Shown here: positions 1 through 6,363 of the stretch, piece by piece
Position numbering within the stretch: the stretch's first letter is position 1
Layout: every line of letters starts with the position of its first letter
NCBI GenBank assembly: GCA_013138555.1
Contig: WTCN01000226.1
Span: 1 to 7,686 of the forward strand
Direction of reading: 5' to 3'
Origin: Methyloprofundus sp.
GTDB lineage: Bacteria; Pseudomonadota; Gammaproteobacteria; Methylococcales; Methylomonadaceae
DNA: 7,686 nt
Notes under the pieces: model-generated
The model's database searches: none
What the model was told of the DNA's origin: nothing
Seen by the model: only the letters and a program-made list of their open reading frames with translations
Program-made: the position numbers and the translations under genes

Positions 1-636
1 CGTAGCTCCTTCAGTAATAGCAGCTTTTAAATCTCCCGTCATACCAAAAGAAAAGGTATCCATTTCTGGTTTATTTAAAGCCTTTACGCTTTGATATAAT
101 TGCCGATAGGGTATCCGTTGCTGTTCAAAATCAGTGATGGGTTGTGGAATTGCCATCACACCACGCAAGGTAAGATTAGGCAATTGGGATATTTGCTCAA
201 TAATTGCGGGCAATTCCTGTAACTGAAAACCTGATTTACTTTGCTCATCACTGATATTAACCTGAATACAAATATTGAGTGCTGGCAAATGCTCTGGGCG
301 CTGCTCGCTCAGGCGCTTTGCAATTTTTAGGCGATCGACACTATGTACCCAGCTAAAATGGCTGGCAATCTGGCGTGTTTTATTCGATTGTATTGGTCCA
401 ATAAAGTGCCATGTAATTTGATAGCTGCCTAGCTCTTGCTGCTTTATCAACGCTTCTTGTAAATAACTTTCTCCAAAATGACGCTGGCCTGCTTGATAGG
501 CCTGAATGATATCCACACTGGGCTTAGTTTTACTGACTGCCAATAATTGCACTGTCCCGCCTTTTCGTTGCGCATAACATTCAGCCTTGCGGATTTCACT
601 GTTAATTTGTTTTAATTTATTGGCAATTGATGTCAT
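1..636 (-). CDS. yggS: YggS/PLPBP family pyridoxal phosphate homeostasis protein (partial, C-terminus missing)
   Basis: This frame was read directly from the minus strand. It starts at the ATG at 636-634 and stays open for 212 codons to the window edge. The family is about 230 residues long, so only about 20 C-terminal residues are missing. The start is well supported: an AGGT ribosome-binding site lies at 647-644, seven bases upstream, and an in-frame TAG at 648-646 rules out a longer protein. Visible family motifs are LLAVSKTKP with the PLP-binding lysine at residue 36, HFGESYLQEA, WHFIGPIQSNK, VNISDEQSKSGF, LRGVMAIP, and the phosphate-contacting FGMTGDLKAAITEGAT at the cut end. The protein is a single-domain TIM barrel of the alanine racemase fold. 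It has no known catalytic activity and buffers cytosolic PLP, affecting vitamin B6 and amino/keto acid balance. It diverges from pilT, a gene order known in Pseudomonas. Identification is firm; nothing in the sequence shows a specific link to pili. Confidence 0.96.
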   Translation of the reverse strand, partial: MTSIANKLKQINSEIRKAECYAQRKGGTVQLLAVSKTKPSVDIIQAYQAGQRHFGESYLQEALIKQQELGSYQITWHFIGPIQSNKTRQIASHFSWVHSVDRLKIAKRLSEQRPEHLPALNICIQVNISDEQSKSGFQLQELPAIIEQISQLPNLTLRGVMAIPQPITDFEQQRIPYRQLYQSVKALNKPEMDTFSFGMTGDLKAAITEGAT

Positions 637-709
637 TAATATGACCTATTTAGATAATTAATTAGCATTATTAAACACTACTGCTTTAAAAAGTTAAAGA
701 CATACGCTA

Positions 710-718
710 TGGTATAAA
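710..718 (+). promoter_or_regulatory. Candidate extended -10 promoter of pilT
   Basis: TGGTATAAA fits the extended -10 pattern TGnTATAAT with one mismatch in the hexamer. It would start transcription near 725, about 33 bases before the pilT ATG. No good -35 box lies 16-18 bases upstream. An alternative pair is TTTAAA at 685-690 with TATGGT at 708-713, 17 bases apart, which overlaps the same site. The whole 121-bp spacer between yggS and pilT (637-757) is AT-rich and must also hold the yggS promoter, which I could not place with confidence. Inference from consensus matching only. Confidence 0.4.
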
Positions 719-757
719 GAATAACAATATTATTTTACCTTTGCAAAAGGAGAACCT

Positions 758-1795
758 ATGGATATTGCTGAATTACTCGCATTTTCTGTTAAAAACAAAG
801 CATCTGATTTACACCTGTCAGCAGGTTTACCCCCCATGATTCGAGTGGATGGTGATATTCGTCGTGTTAATATTGATGCATTTGACCATAAGCAGGTACA
901 TGGCCTTATTTATGACATAATGAATGACAAGCAGCGCCGTGACTATGAAGAGTTTCTTGAAACTGATTTCTCTTTTGCTTTACCTGGCTTAGCTCGTTTC
1001 CGTGTTAATGCCTTTAATCAAGAGCGTGGTGCAGCAGCAGTATTCCGAACGATTCCTTCTGATATTTTAACACTGGAAGATTTAAATGCTCCTAGATTTT
1101 TCGCCGAACTAACCGAAAAAACACGCGGACTAGTTCTGGTCACGGGGCCGACTGGCTCGGGTAAATCTACCACACTTGCCGCAATGGTTGACCATATCAA
1201 CCAAAATCGCTATGAACATATATTAACGGTTGAAGACCCTATAGAATTTGTTCATACCAGCCAGAAATGTCTGGTCAATCAACGTGAGGTTCATAGAGAT
1301 ACACAGAGCTTCAGTGCTGCATTAAGATCTGCCTTACGGGAAGATCCTGATATTATATTAGTCGGTGAGATGCGTGATTTAGAAACCATACGTCTGGCTT
1401 TAACAGCGGCTGAAACGGGACATTTAGTGTTTGGTACTTTGCACACCACTTCAGCTGCCAAAACGATTGACCGGATTATTGATGTATTTCCCTCAGCAGA
1501 AAAAGATATGATTCGCTCTATGTTATCTGAATCATTACAAGCTGTTATCTCGCAAACTTTATTAAAAAAAGTCGGTGGCGGGCGTATTGCCGCACATGAA
1601 ATAATGGTCGGCACACCGGCAATTCGTAATTTAATTCGCGAAGCAAAAGTGGCACAAATGTACTCAGCAATTCAAACAGGTCGCCGAGATGGTATGCAGA
1701 CCTTAGATCAAAACCTTAAAGAATTAGTAGGCCTAGGGAAAATCACAACCAAGGCAGCAATGGTTAAGGCCGTCAGTAAAGACCTGTTCCGCTAA
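758..1795 (+). CDS. pilT: Type IV pilus retraction ATPase PilT
   Basis: PilT is a cytoplasmic hexameric ATPase of the secretion ATPase (GspE/PilT) superfamily. It docks on the inner-membrane pilus platform (PilC) and powers pilus depolymerisation for twitching, DNA uptake and surface sensing. The 345 residues match the usual length (344 in P. aeruginosa). An N-terminal PAS-like domain (about 1-110, with the ASDLHLSAGLPP motif) is followed by the RecA-like ATPase domain. This carries Walker A GPTGSGKST at 130-138 (Lys136), the Asp box ILTVEDPIEF at 155-164, Walker B DIILVGEMRD at 198-207 (Glu204), and the His box around 216-233 (His222, His229). The AIRNLIRE motif at 288-295, needed for retraction in characterised PilTs, is intact. 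The start has a strong AAAGGAG ribosome-binding site at 746-752, five bases before the ATG. pilU follows on the same strand after about 210 bp. All key residues are present, so it should be active. Confidence 0.97.
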   Translation: MDIAELLAFSVKNKASDLHLSAGLPPMIRVDGDIRRVNIDAFDHKQVHGLIYDIMNDKQRRDYEEFLETDFSFALPGLARFRVNAFNQERGAAAVFRTIPSDILTLEDLNAPRFFAELTEKTRGLVLVTGPTGSGKSTTLAAMVDHINQNRYEHILTVEDPIEFVHTSQKCLVNQREVHRDTQSFSAALRSALREDPDIILVGEMRDLETIRLALTAAETGHLVFGTLHTTSAAKTIDRIIDVFPSAEKDMIRSMLSESLQAVISQTLLKKVGGGRIAAHEIMVGTPAIRNLIREAKVAQMYSAIQTGRRDGMQTLDQNLKELVGLGKITTKAAMVKAVSKDLFR

Positions 1796-1857
1796 TACTT
1801 ACTGTGCACTCACGCGCGCGAGCACTCTAAGTCCTAAATAACCGATAGAAAATGGCT

Positions 1858-1902
1858 GTAGGTGCGAATTCATTCGTATAGTGCGGATAAATCCACACCT
1901 AC
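1858..1902. repeat. REPIN-like imperfect inverted repeat (two facing REP-type hairpins with GTAG/CTAC ends)
   Basis: Two 19-bp arms (1858-1876 and 1884-1902) surround a 7-base centre and match at 15 of 19 positions; all four differences are transitions. The element can also fold as two separate hairpins. GTGCGAATTCATTCGTAT (1862-1879) has a seven-pair stem with two G-T wobbles and loop TTCA. GTGCGGATAAATCCACAC (1881-1898) has one mismatch and loop AA. They are bordered by GTAG on the left and CTAC on the right. A GTAG-type tetranucleotide at the foot of a hairpin, in paired inverted copies, is the known layout of REP/REPIN elements moved by RAYT (REP-associated tyrosine) transposases. No RAYT gene is in the window, and this is the only copy here, so repeat status in the genome is inferred. 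It lies 63 bp after the pilT stop and could protect the 3' end of the pilT mRNA. Confidence 0.65.
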
Positions 1903-1930
1903 CCCCTAGTGTCATATGTTAAATTAGGGA

Positions 1931-1960
1931 GTGACAAAGATATAAGTCTTTTATTTTAAT
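1931..1960 (+). promoter_or_regulatory. Candidate sigma-70 promoter of pilU
   Basis: GTGACA at 1931-1936 matches the -35 consensus TTGACA at 5 of 6 positions. TTTAAT at 1955-1960 matches the -10 consensus TATAAT at 5 of 6, with an 18-base spacer. Transcription would begin near 1967, about 39 bases before the pilU start. If real, pilU can be transcribed without pilT, though read-through from pilT is not excluded because no strong terminator separates them. Prediction by consensus only. Confidence 0.45.
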
Positions 1961-1968
1961 CAGCCGAC

Positions 1969-1983
1969 ATCAGAAACTCTGAT
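1969..1983 (+). promoter_or_regulatory. Small perfect hairpin in the pilU leader
   Basis: ATCAGA and TCTGAT form a perfect six-pair stem with the three-base loop AAC, followed by TTTA. It lies 22 bases before the pilU ATG and a couple of bases after the predicted transcription start. It could be a 5'-terminal stem-loop stabilising the pilU mRNA, or a weak terminator for pilT read-through. The stem is short and not GC-rich and the T run is short, so termination should be inefficient. The function is inferred; only the structure is seen. Confidence 0.35.
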
Positions 1984-1993
1984 TTTAGCAAAT

Positions 1994-2000
1994 AAGGTGA
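1994..2000 (+). promoter_or_regulatory. Ribosome-binding site that sets the pilU start
   Basis: AAGGTGA lies five bases before the ATG at 2006. The longest open frame begins at a GTG at 1997, but that GTG is part of this Shine-Dalgarno sequence and has no ribosome-binding site at the right distance of its own. The ATG also gives the family-like N-terminus MDFDKLLELM. The start is therefore placed at 2006. Confidence 0.85.
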
Positions 2001-2005
2001 ACAAC

Positions 2006-3148
2006 ATGGATTTCGATAAACTACTTGAGTTAATGTGCAAAGAAAAAGCATCTGATATATTTATTACATCAGGTCGTCCTGCTGCTTTAAAAGTAAATGG
2101 TAAAATTACCGATATTTCCAAAACGCCTTTAAGCGAAGAACAGTCCTTAAAGCTTGTTAAAAGTATCATGACCCAGCGCCAGCGTGATGACTTCGATAAT
2201 ACCAAAGAATGTAACTTCGCAATTAGTCGCCCAGAGCTAGGAAGATTCAGGGTCAGTGCCTTTATTCAAAGAGATGCTGCGGGTATGGTTTTACGCCGTA
2301 TAGAATCAAATATTCCAGACTCTGATAGCCTGCACCTTCCCGCTACTCTAAAAGATGTTATTATGGAAAAGCGGGGGCTGGTTTTATTTGTCGGAGCGAC
2401 TGGCACCGGTAAATCAACCTCTTTGGCCTCACTCATTAAGTATCGCAATGAAAACACGACCGGACATATTATTACTATTGAAGATCCCATTGAGTTTGTA
2501 CACCCTCATTTAGGCTGTATTATTACTCAACGTGAAGTGGGCATGGATACTGAATCTTATGAAGTCGCCCTCAAAAATACATTACGCCAGGCCCCTGATG
2601 TAATCCTGATTGGTGAAATCCGTACTCGCGAAACCATGCAACATGCCCTGGCATTTGCTGAAACAGGCCATCTATGCCTATCAACGTTACATGCCAATAA
2701 TGCTAACCAGGCAATAGACCGCATTCTGCACTTCTTTCCTGAAGACATGCATAATCAGGTTTTTATGGACTTATCACTCAACTTAAAAGCCATTATTGCT
2801 CAACAACTGGTTGCTAGAAGTGATGGCAAGGGGCGCTACCCCGCTTTAGAAATTCTCTTAGGCACTCCATTAGTTTCTGACTTAATCCGTAAGGGTGAAG
2901 TTCATAAATTAAAAGAGCTAATGAAATCTTCAGGTGAGCTAGGTATGCAAACATTTGATCAGGCATTATACGATTTATATAAGCAAGGAAAAATTAGTTA
3001 CGATGATGCAATTAATTCTGCTGACTCTAAAAATGAAGTTCGTCTAATGATAAAACTGGGGGCATCAACTGATTTCAGTGATATTGACAACAATATCAGC
3101 CTAGCACGCATTGATAACGAGCAAGGTGGAGGGGGAGTGCTTTATTAA
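2006..3148 (+). CDS. pilU: Type IV pilus accessory retraction ATPase PilU
   Basis: PilU is the PilT paralogue that acts with PilT in pilus retraction and adds force; in studied species it depends on PilT for assembly onto the machine. The protein has 380 residues, close to P. aeruginosa PilU (382). It has the N-terminal domain with KASDIFITSGRP, then Walker A GATGTGKST at 130-138 (Lys136), the Asp box IITIEDPIEF at 155-164, Walker B VILIGEIRT at 199-207 (Glu204), and His222 and His229 in the His box. Where PilT carries AIRNLIRE, this protein has LVSDLIRKGE (about 289-298), the expected PilU form. The C-terminal tail after about residue 335 (NSADSKNEVRLMIKLG, then an acidic, Gly-rich end) is also PilU-specific and separates it from a second PilT. 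It probably has its own promoter. Its stop codon lies 12 bp from that of the convergent trmL, with no clear terminator between. Confidence 0.95.
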   Translation: MDFDKLLELMCKEKASDIFITSGRPAALKVNGKITDISKTPLSEEQSLKLVKSIMTQRQRDDFDNTKECNFAISRPELGRFRVSAFIQRDAAGMVLRRIESNIPDSDSLHLPATLKDVIMEKRGLVLFVGATGTGKSTSLASLIKYRNENTTGHIITIEDPIEFVHPHLGCIITQREVGMDTESYEVALKNTLRQAPDVILIGEIRTRETMQHALAFAETGHLCLSTLHANNANQAIDRILHFFPEDMHNQVFMDLSLNLKAIIAQQLVARSDGKGRYPALEILLGTPLVSDLIRKGEVHKLKELMKSSGELGMQTFDQALYDLYKQGKISYDDAINSADSKNEVRLMIKLGASTDFSDIDNNISLARIDNEQGGGGVLY

Positions 3149-3160
3149 GGTACAAAAAAC

Positions 3161-3625
3161 TTAGCCCCCATTAACAAAACCGATTTGTCGCCATGCCTCA
3201 TACAACGTCACCGCAACCGTGTTGGATAAATTCAGACTTCGACTTGCTGGCAGCATGGGTAAACGCACCCGCTGTTGCTCTGGCAAGCCATTGAGAAGAC
3301 TCTCTGGTAAGCCCCTTGTTTCAGGGCCAAACACTAAAGCATCCCCTATCTGGAATTTAACATCCACATAACACTGCTGACCTTTGGTACTTAGCGCGTA
3401 GATTTTATGATAGGTCTCATTATTTAAAAATGCCTGCATATCATCATGCACCTTTATATCAGCCCATTCATGATAGTCCAGTCCTGCCCTACGCAGTTTT
3501 TTATCATCCAGCTCAAAGCCTAAGGGCTGAATTAAATGTAATTTAGCGCCTGTATTGGCACATAAGCGAATAATATTGCCTGTATTAGCAGGTATTTCTG
3601 GCTCAAAAAGCACGATATTAAACAT
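3161..3625 (-). CDS. trmL: tRNA (cytidine/uridine-34 2'-O)-methyltransferase TrmL
   Basis: TrmL (YibK) is a small SPOUT-class enzyme. It uses S-adenosylmethionine to methylate the 2'-hydroxyl of wobble base 34 in the two tRNA-Leu isoacceptors with CAA and UAA anticodons. The 154 residues match the family (157 in E. coli). Seen motifs are the N-terminal VLFEPEIPANTGNIIRLCANTG (4-25), LRRAGLDYHEWA (44-55), the cofactor-binding ALVFGPETRGLP (96-107), and the trefoil-knot motif RLPMLPASRSLNLSNTVAV (121-139). The frame could extend upstream to 3676, but the extra 17 residues do not resemble the family and would be encoded across the glgP terminator hairpin. The ATG at 3625 gives the canonical MFNIVLFEPEIPAN start, with a weak GGAAA site seven bases or so upstream. 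It lies on the same strand as glgP but is separated from it by that terminator. Confidence 0.95.
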   Translation of the reverse strand: MFNIVLFEPEIPANTGNIIRLCANTGAKLHLIQPLGFELDDKKLRRAGLDYHEWADIKVHDDMQAFLNNETYHKIYALSTKGQQCYVDVKFQIGDALVFGPETRGLPESLLNGLPEQQRVRLPMLPASRSLNLSNTVAVTLYEAWRQIGFVNGG

Positions 3626-3641
3626 AGTTTTCCAGCTTTTC

Positions 3642-3683
3642 AAATAAAAAAGCCCAATGTGTATACTTAAAAACACATTGGGC
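3642..3683 (-). terminator. Intrinsic terminator of glgP
   Basis: Read on the minus strand, GCCCAATGTGT (3683-3673) pairs perfectly with ACACATTGGGC (3662-3652) around a 10-base loop. The 11-bp stem is followed by six Ts, an A and three more Ts (3651-3642). It begins 20 bp after the glgP stop. No T run follows on the plus strand, so it acts only in the glgP direction. The Ts end 16 bases before the trmL ATG, so trmL transcripts coming from glgP must pass through it. Confidence 0.93.
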
Positions 3684-3703
3684 CTGAAATGACTAACGGT
3701 TAT

Positions 3704-6202
3704 TTATTTAACAGTAACTGCCTTCAAATTCCAGATTTCATCACTGTAATTTTGAATCGTACGATCTGTTGAGAATTTTCCACTATTAGCAGTATTGATA
3801 ATACTCATGCGTGTCCAGCGATCTTTATCTTGATATGCCTCTTCAACACGTTTTTGTGCATCAATAAAGCTACGGAAATCTGCAACCGTCATCCACATAT
3901 CATCAGAACTTTTAATAGAGTTAATCACATCATTAAAAATACCTGGTTCAAACTGGTTAAAATGTCCACTTTCAAGCAAATCCACAACACGTTTTAAGTC
4001 TTCATCTTCATTGATAATGCCAACTGGGTCGTAATGATGACGCATTTCTTCTACTTCAGATTCAGTTAAGCCAAATAAAAAGAAATTATCATTCCCCACT
4101 TCTTCACGAATTTCTATATTCGCTCCGTCCAGTGTTCCGATAGTTAAAGCGCCATTCATCATAAACTTCATATTTCCAGTTCCTGATGCTTCTTTTCCGG
4201 CTGTAGAAATCTGTTCTGATAAATCAGCGCCAGGACAAATTTTTTCCATCGCTGATACCCGGTAATTTGGCATAAAGACCAGTTTTAACTTTTCACCGAC
4301 CTCTGGATCATTATTGATCACTTCTGATATATTATTAATCAGCTTAACAATACGCTTTGCCATGTAATATCCAGGCGCAGCCTTACCCCCTATTAAGACA
4401 CAACGATCCGTCCAGTTTTCAGTATCACCACGCTTGATACGGTCATATAGGTGGATAACATGCAATACATTTAATAATTGGCGCTTATATTCATGAAAAC
4501 GTTTAACTTGCACATCAAACAAAGCATTTACATTTAAGTCTATATCATGCTCTGTTTTTTTATAGTCAATTAACCTTTGTTTGGCATTTTGCTGTAATTC
4601 ATGCCATTTTTTACAAAATTTCTTGTCATCAAGAAATTTCTCAAGTTTTTTTAACTCGGATAAGTCTGTAATCCATTTATCACCAATTTTTTCAGTAATA
4701 AATTCTGCTAATTCTGGATTGCAGGCAGCAAGCCAGCGTCTGGGAGTCACCCCATTCGTTTTATTGTTAAATTTTTCTGGCCATAATTCAAAGAAATCTT
4801 TAAACAAGCCCTCTTGCAATAATTTAGAGTGTAATTCAGCGACACCATTAACCGAAAAGCTACCGACGATAGCAAGGTATGCCATTCTCACATGCTGTCC
4901 ATGCCCTTCTTCTATCAAAGACATTCTGGATAAACGATGCGTATCTCCCGGCCATCGTGCTGCAACTTCAGCTAAAAATTGTGCATTTATTTCAAAAATA
5001 ATTTCCATTACCCGAGGTAATAGCGACTGAAATAAGCCAACCGACCATCTTTCTAAGGCCTCAGGCAGTAAAGTATGGTTGGTGTAGGCCATTGTTTTCT
5101 GTGTTATTGACCATGCATCATCCCACTCCAGTCCATGCTCATCCATGAGTAATCGCATTAACTCGGCAACCGCAACACTTGGGTGCGTATCATTTAATTG
5201 AAAACAATTTTTTTCTGCAAAGTGTGTAAAATCACTACCATGTCGCCCTACCCAGTTGGCAACGATATCTTGTAAGCTAGCTGAGGCAAGTAAATACTGT
5301 TGCTGTAGGCGTAGTGCCTTACCATTTTCATTAGCATCATTAGGGTATAGAACCATGCTAATATTCTCGGCTGTATTTTTTGCAGCCACTGACTCGGCAT
5401 AATCTCCCGCATTAAATTCATCTAACTTAAATTCTTCAGTCGCCGTTGCTTTCCACAAACGCAATGTATTCACAGTTCCGTTTTGATACCCTGGAATTGG
5501 TGTATCATAAGGCACGGCTAAAATATCATGGGTATCTACCCATACCCTCTTCTTTTTACCATGTTCATCTATTAACTCTTCAACACGCCCACCAAACTTA
5601 ATGCGATTAGTATATTCAGGACGTTCTATTTCCCAAACATTGCCATTTTTTAACCAATGATCCGGGCGCTCTACTTGCTCACCATTAATAATAGCCTGGC
5701 TAAACATTCCATATTCATAACGTAAACCATAACCAGTCACTGGCAACTGCAAAGTAGCGCAACTATCAATAAAACACGCCGCTAACCGTCCTAAACCGCC
5801 GTTCCCTAGACCTGCATCTGGCTCTGCCTCAATAAGCTCTTCAATATCAAGCCCTAAATCATGCATTGCCTTGCTTACCTCATCGGTAACACCTAAATTC
5901 AGCATAGCATTACTTAGAGTTCGACCCATTAAAAATTCCATGGATAGATAATAGGCTCTCTTACAGTTTTCTTCCTTATATGTATTATAAGTATTTTTCC
6001 AGCGCTCAACTAAACGATCACTCACTGCAAGAGATAAAGCTTCGTAAGCGTAATGAGGCGAACGACAATTTTGGTCGCGACCCAGGCGATGACTGTAATA
6101 ACGCTTAAAGTCCGCTATAAAATCAGCTTTTTTTAGTCCTAGTTCAGGCAGCTTAGTGATACTCGCACAGGGATTGCTTTTTTTGAATTTATTATTTGGC
6201 AT
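3704..6202 (-). CDS. glgP: Glycogen/alpha-glucan phosphorylase GlgP
   Basis: This GT35-family, PLP-dependent enzyme removes glucose from alpha-1,4-glucan ends with phosphate, giving glucose 1-phosphate for central metabolism. The 832 residues compare with 815 for E. coli GlgP and 797 for MalP. Seen motifs are YYLSMEFLMGRTLSNAM (84-100), EPDAGLGNGGLGRLAACFIDS (127-147), FNAGDY (263-268), QLNDTHPSVAVAELMRL (335-351), NGVTPRRWL (483-491), VQVKRFHEYKRQLLN (565-579), LSEQISTAGKEASGTGNMKF (661-680, PLP lysine 679) and GALTIGTLDGANIE (684-697). The catalytic core is complete. The N-terminus (first about 30 residues) is Lys-rich and variable. The ATG at 6202 is the only reasonable start: the next Met is residue 88 and an in-frame stop lies about 30 bases upstream. 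Its upstream sequence CCCCCTCAAAGTA lacks a Shine-Dalgarno site. A strong terminator follows. No other glycogen gene is adjacent, so glycogen versus maltodextrin preference cannot be decided from context. Confidence 0.96.
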   Translation of the reverse strand: MPNNKFKKSNPCASITKLPELGLKKADFIADFKRYYSHRLGRDQNCRSPHYAYEALSLAVSDRLVERWKNTYNTYKEENCKRAYYLSMEFLMGRTLSNAMLNLGVTDEVSKAMHDLGLDIEELIEAEPDAGLGNGGLGRLAACFIDSCATLQLPVTGYGLRYEYGMFSQAIINGEQVERPDHWLKNGNVWEIERPEYTNRIKFGGRVEELIDEHGKKKRVWVDTHDILAVPYDTPIPGYQNGTVNTLRLWKATATEEFKLDEFNAGDYAESVAAKNTAENISMVLYPNDANENGKALRLQQQYLLASASLQDIVANWVGRHGSDFTHFAEKNCFQLNDTHPSVAVAELMRLLMDEHGLEWDDAWSITQKTMAYTNHTLLPEALERWSVGLFQSLLPRVMEIIFEINAQFLAEVAARWPGDTHRLSRMSLIEEGHGQHVRMAYLAIVGSFSVNGVAELHSKLLQEGLFKDFFELWPEKFNNKTNGVTPRRWLAACNPELAEFITEKIGDKWITDLSELKKLEKFLDDKKFCKKWHELQQNAKQRLIDYKKTEHDIDLNVNALFDVQVKRFHEYKRQLLNVLHVIHLYDRIKRGDTENWTDRCVLIGGKAAPGYYMAKRIVKLINNISEVINNDPEVGEKLKLVFMPNYRVSAMEKICPGADLSEQISTAGKEASGTGNMKFMMNGALTIGTLDGANIEIREEVGNDNFFLFGLTESEVEEMRHHYDPVGIINEDEDLKRVVDLLESGHFNQFEPGIFNDVINSIKSSDDMWMTVADFRSFIDAQKRVEEAYQDKDRWTRMSIINTANSGKFSTDRTIQNYSDEIWNLKAVTVK

Positions 6203-6363
6203 TACTTTGAGGGGGTTGAAATTTAAAATTTAACTAATTAGAGTTTTCATGAACCATCCCTGGCGTATTAATTAGCATCCAAAGCCAGTGTGATCTTCCT
6301 ACTCCGTGAACACAGATACTGATTCTTTTTACATCAATAACTTATTTTCTCACTAGCACTTTT
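6203..6363 (-). other. secA-glgP intergenic spacer, AT-rich
   Basis: This 161-bp spacer must hold the end of the secA transcript and the glgP control region. I see no GC-rich hairpin with a T run behind secA and no convincing -35/-10 pair for glgP. The part next to glgP (about 6219-6241) is a run of A/T palindromes including CTAATTAG. A 12-mer at 6267-6278 also occurs in the yggS-pilT spacer. No open frame or RNA gene is recognisable. Confidence 0.6.

Noticed and set aside
1291..1614. 107-codon minus-strand open frame inside pilT
   Set aside because: Antisense shadow of the conserved PilT ATPase domain, with no recognisable protein features. The other short antisense frames in pilT, pilU and secA were rejected for the same reason.
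3131..3169. Possible bidirectional terminator between pilU and trmL (GGGGG and CCCCC with TAAG/CTTA inside)
   Set aside because: The G and C runs are far apart, the inner stem is only four pairs and the loops are unequal; there is no proper T run after a stable stem on either strand.
3626..3676. Extended TrmL N-terminus starting at 3676
   Set aside because: The added 17 residues are unlike TrmL and would be encoded by the glgP terminator hairpin and its T run.
4581..5030. 149-codon plus-strand open frame inside glgP
   Set aside because: It lies wholly antisense to a well-conserved glgP, has low-complexity composition (Ser/Asn/Cys rich) with no family motif, and no ribosome-binding site or promoter points to it.
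6219..6241. AT palindromes (for example CTAATTAG) upstream of glgP as an operator
   Set aside because: Short palindromes are common in such A/T-rich sequence, there is no second site, and no known operator is matched.
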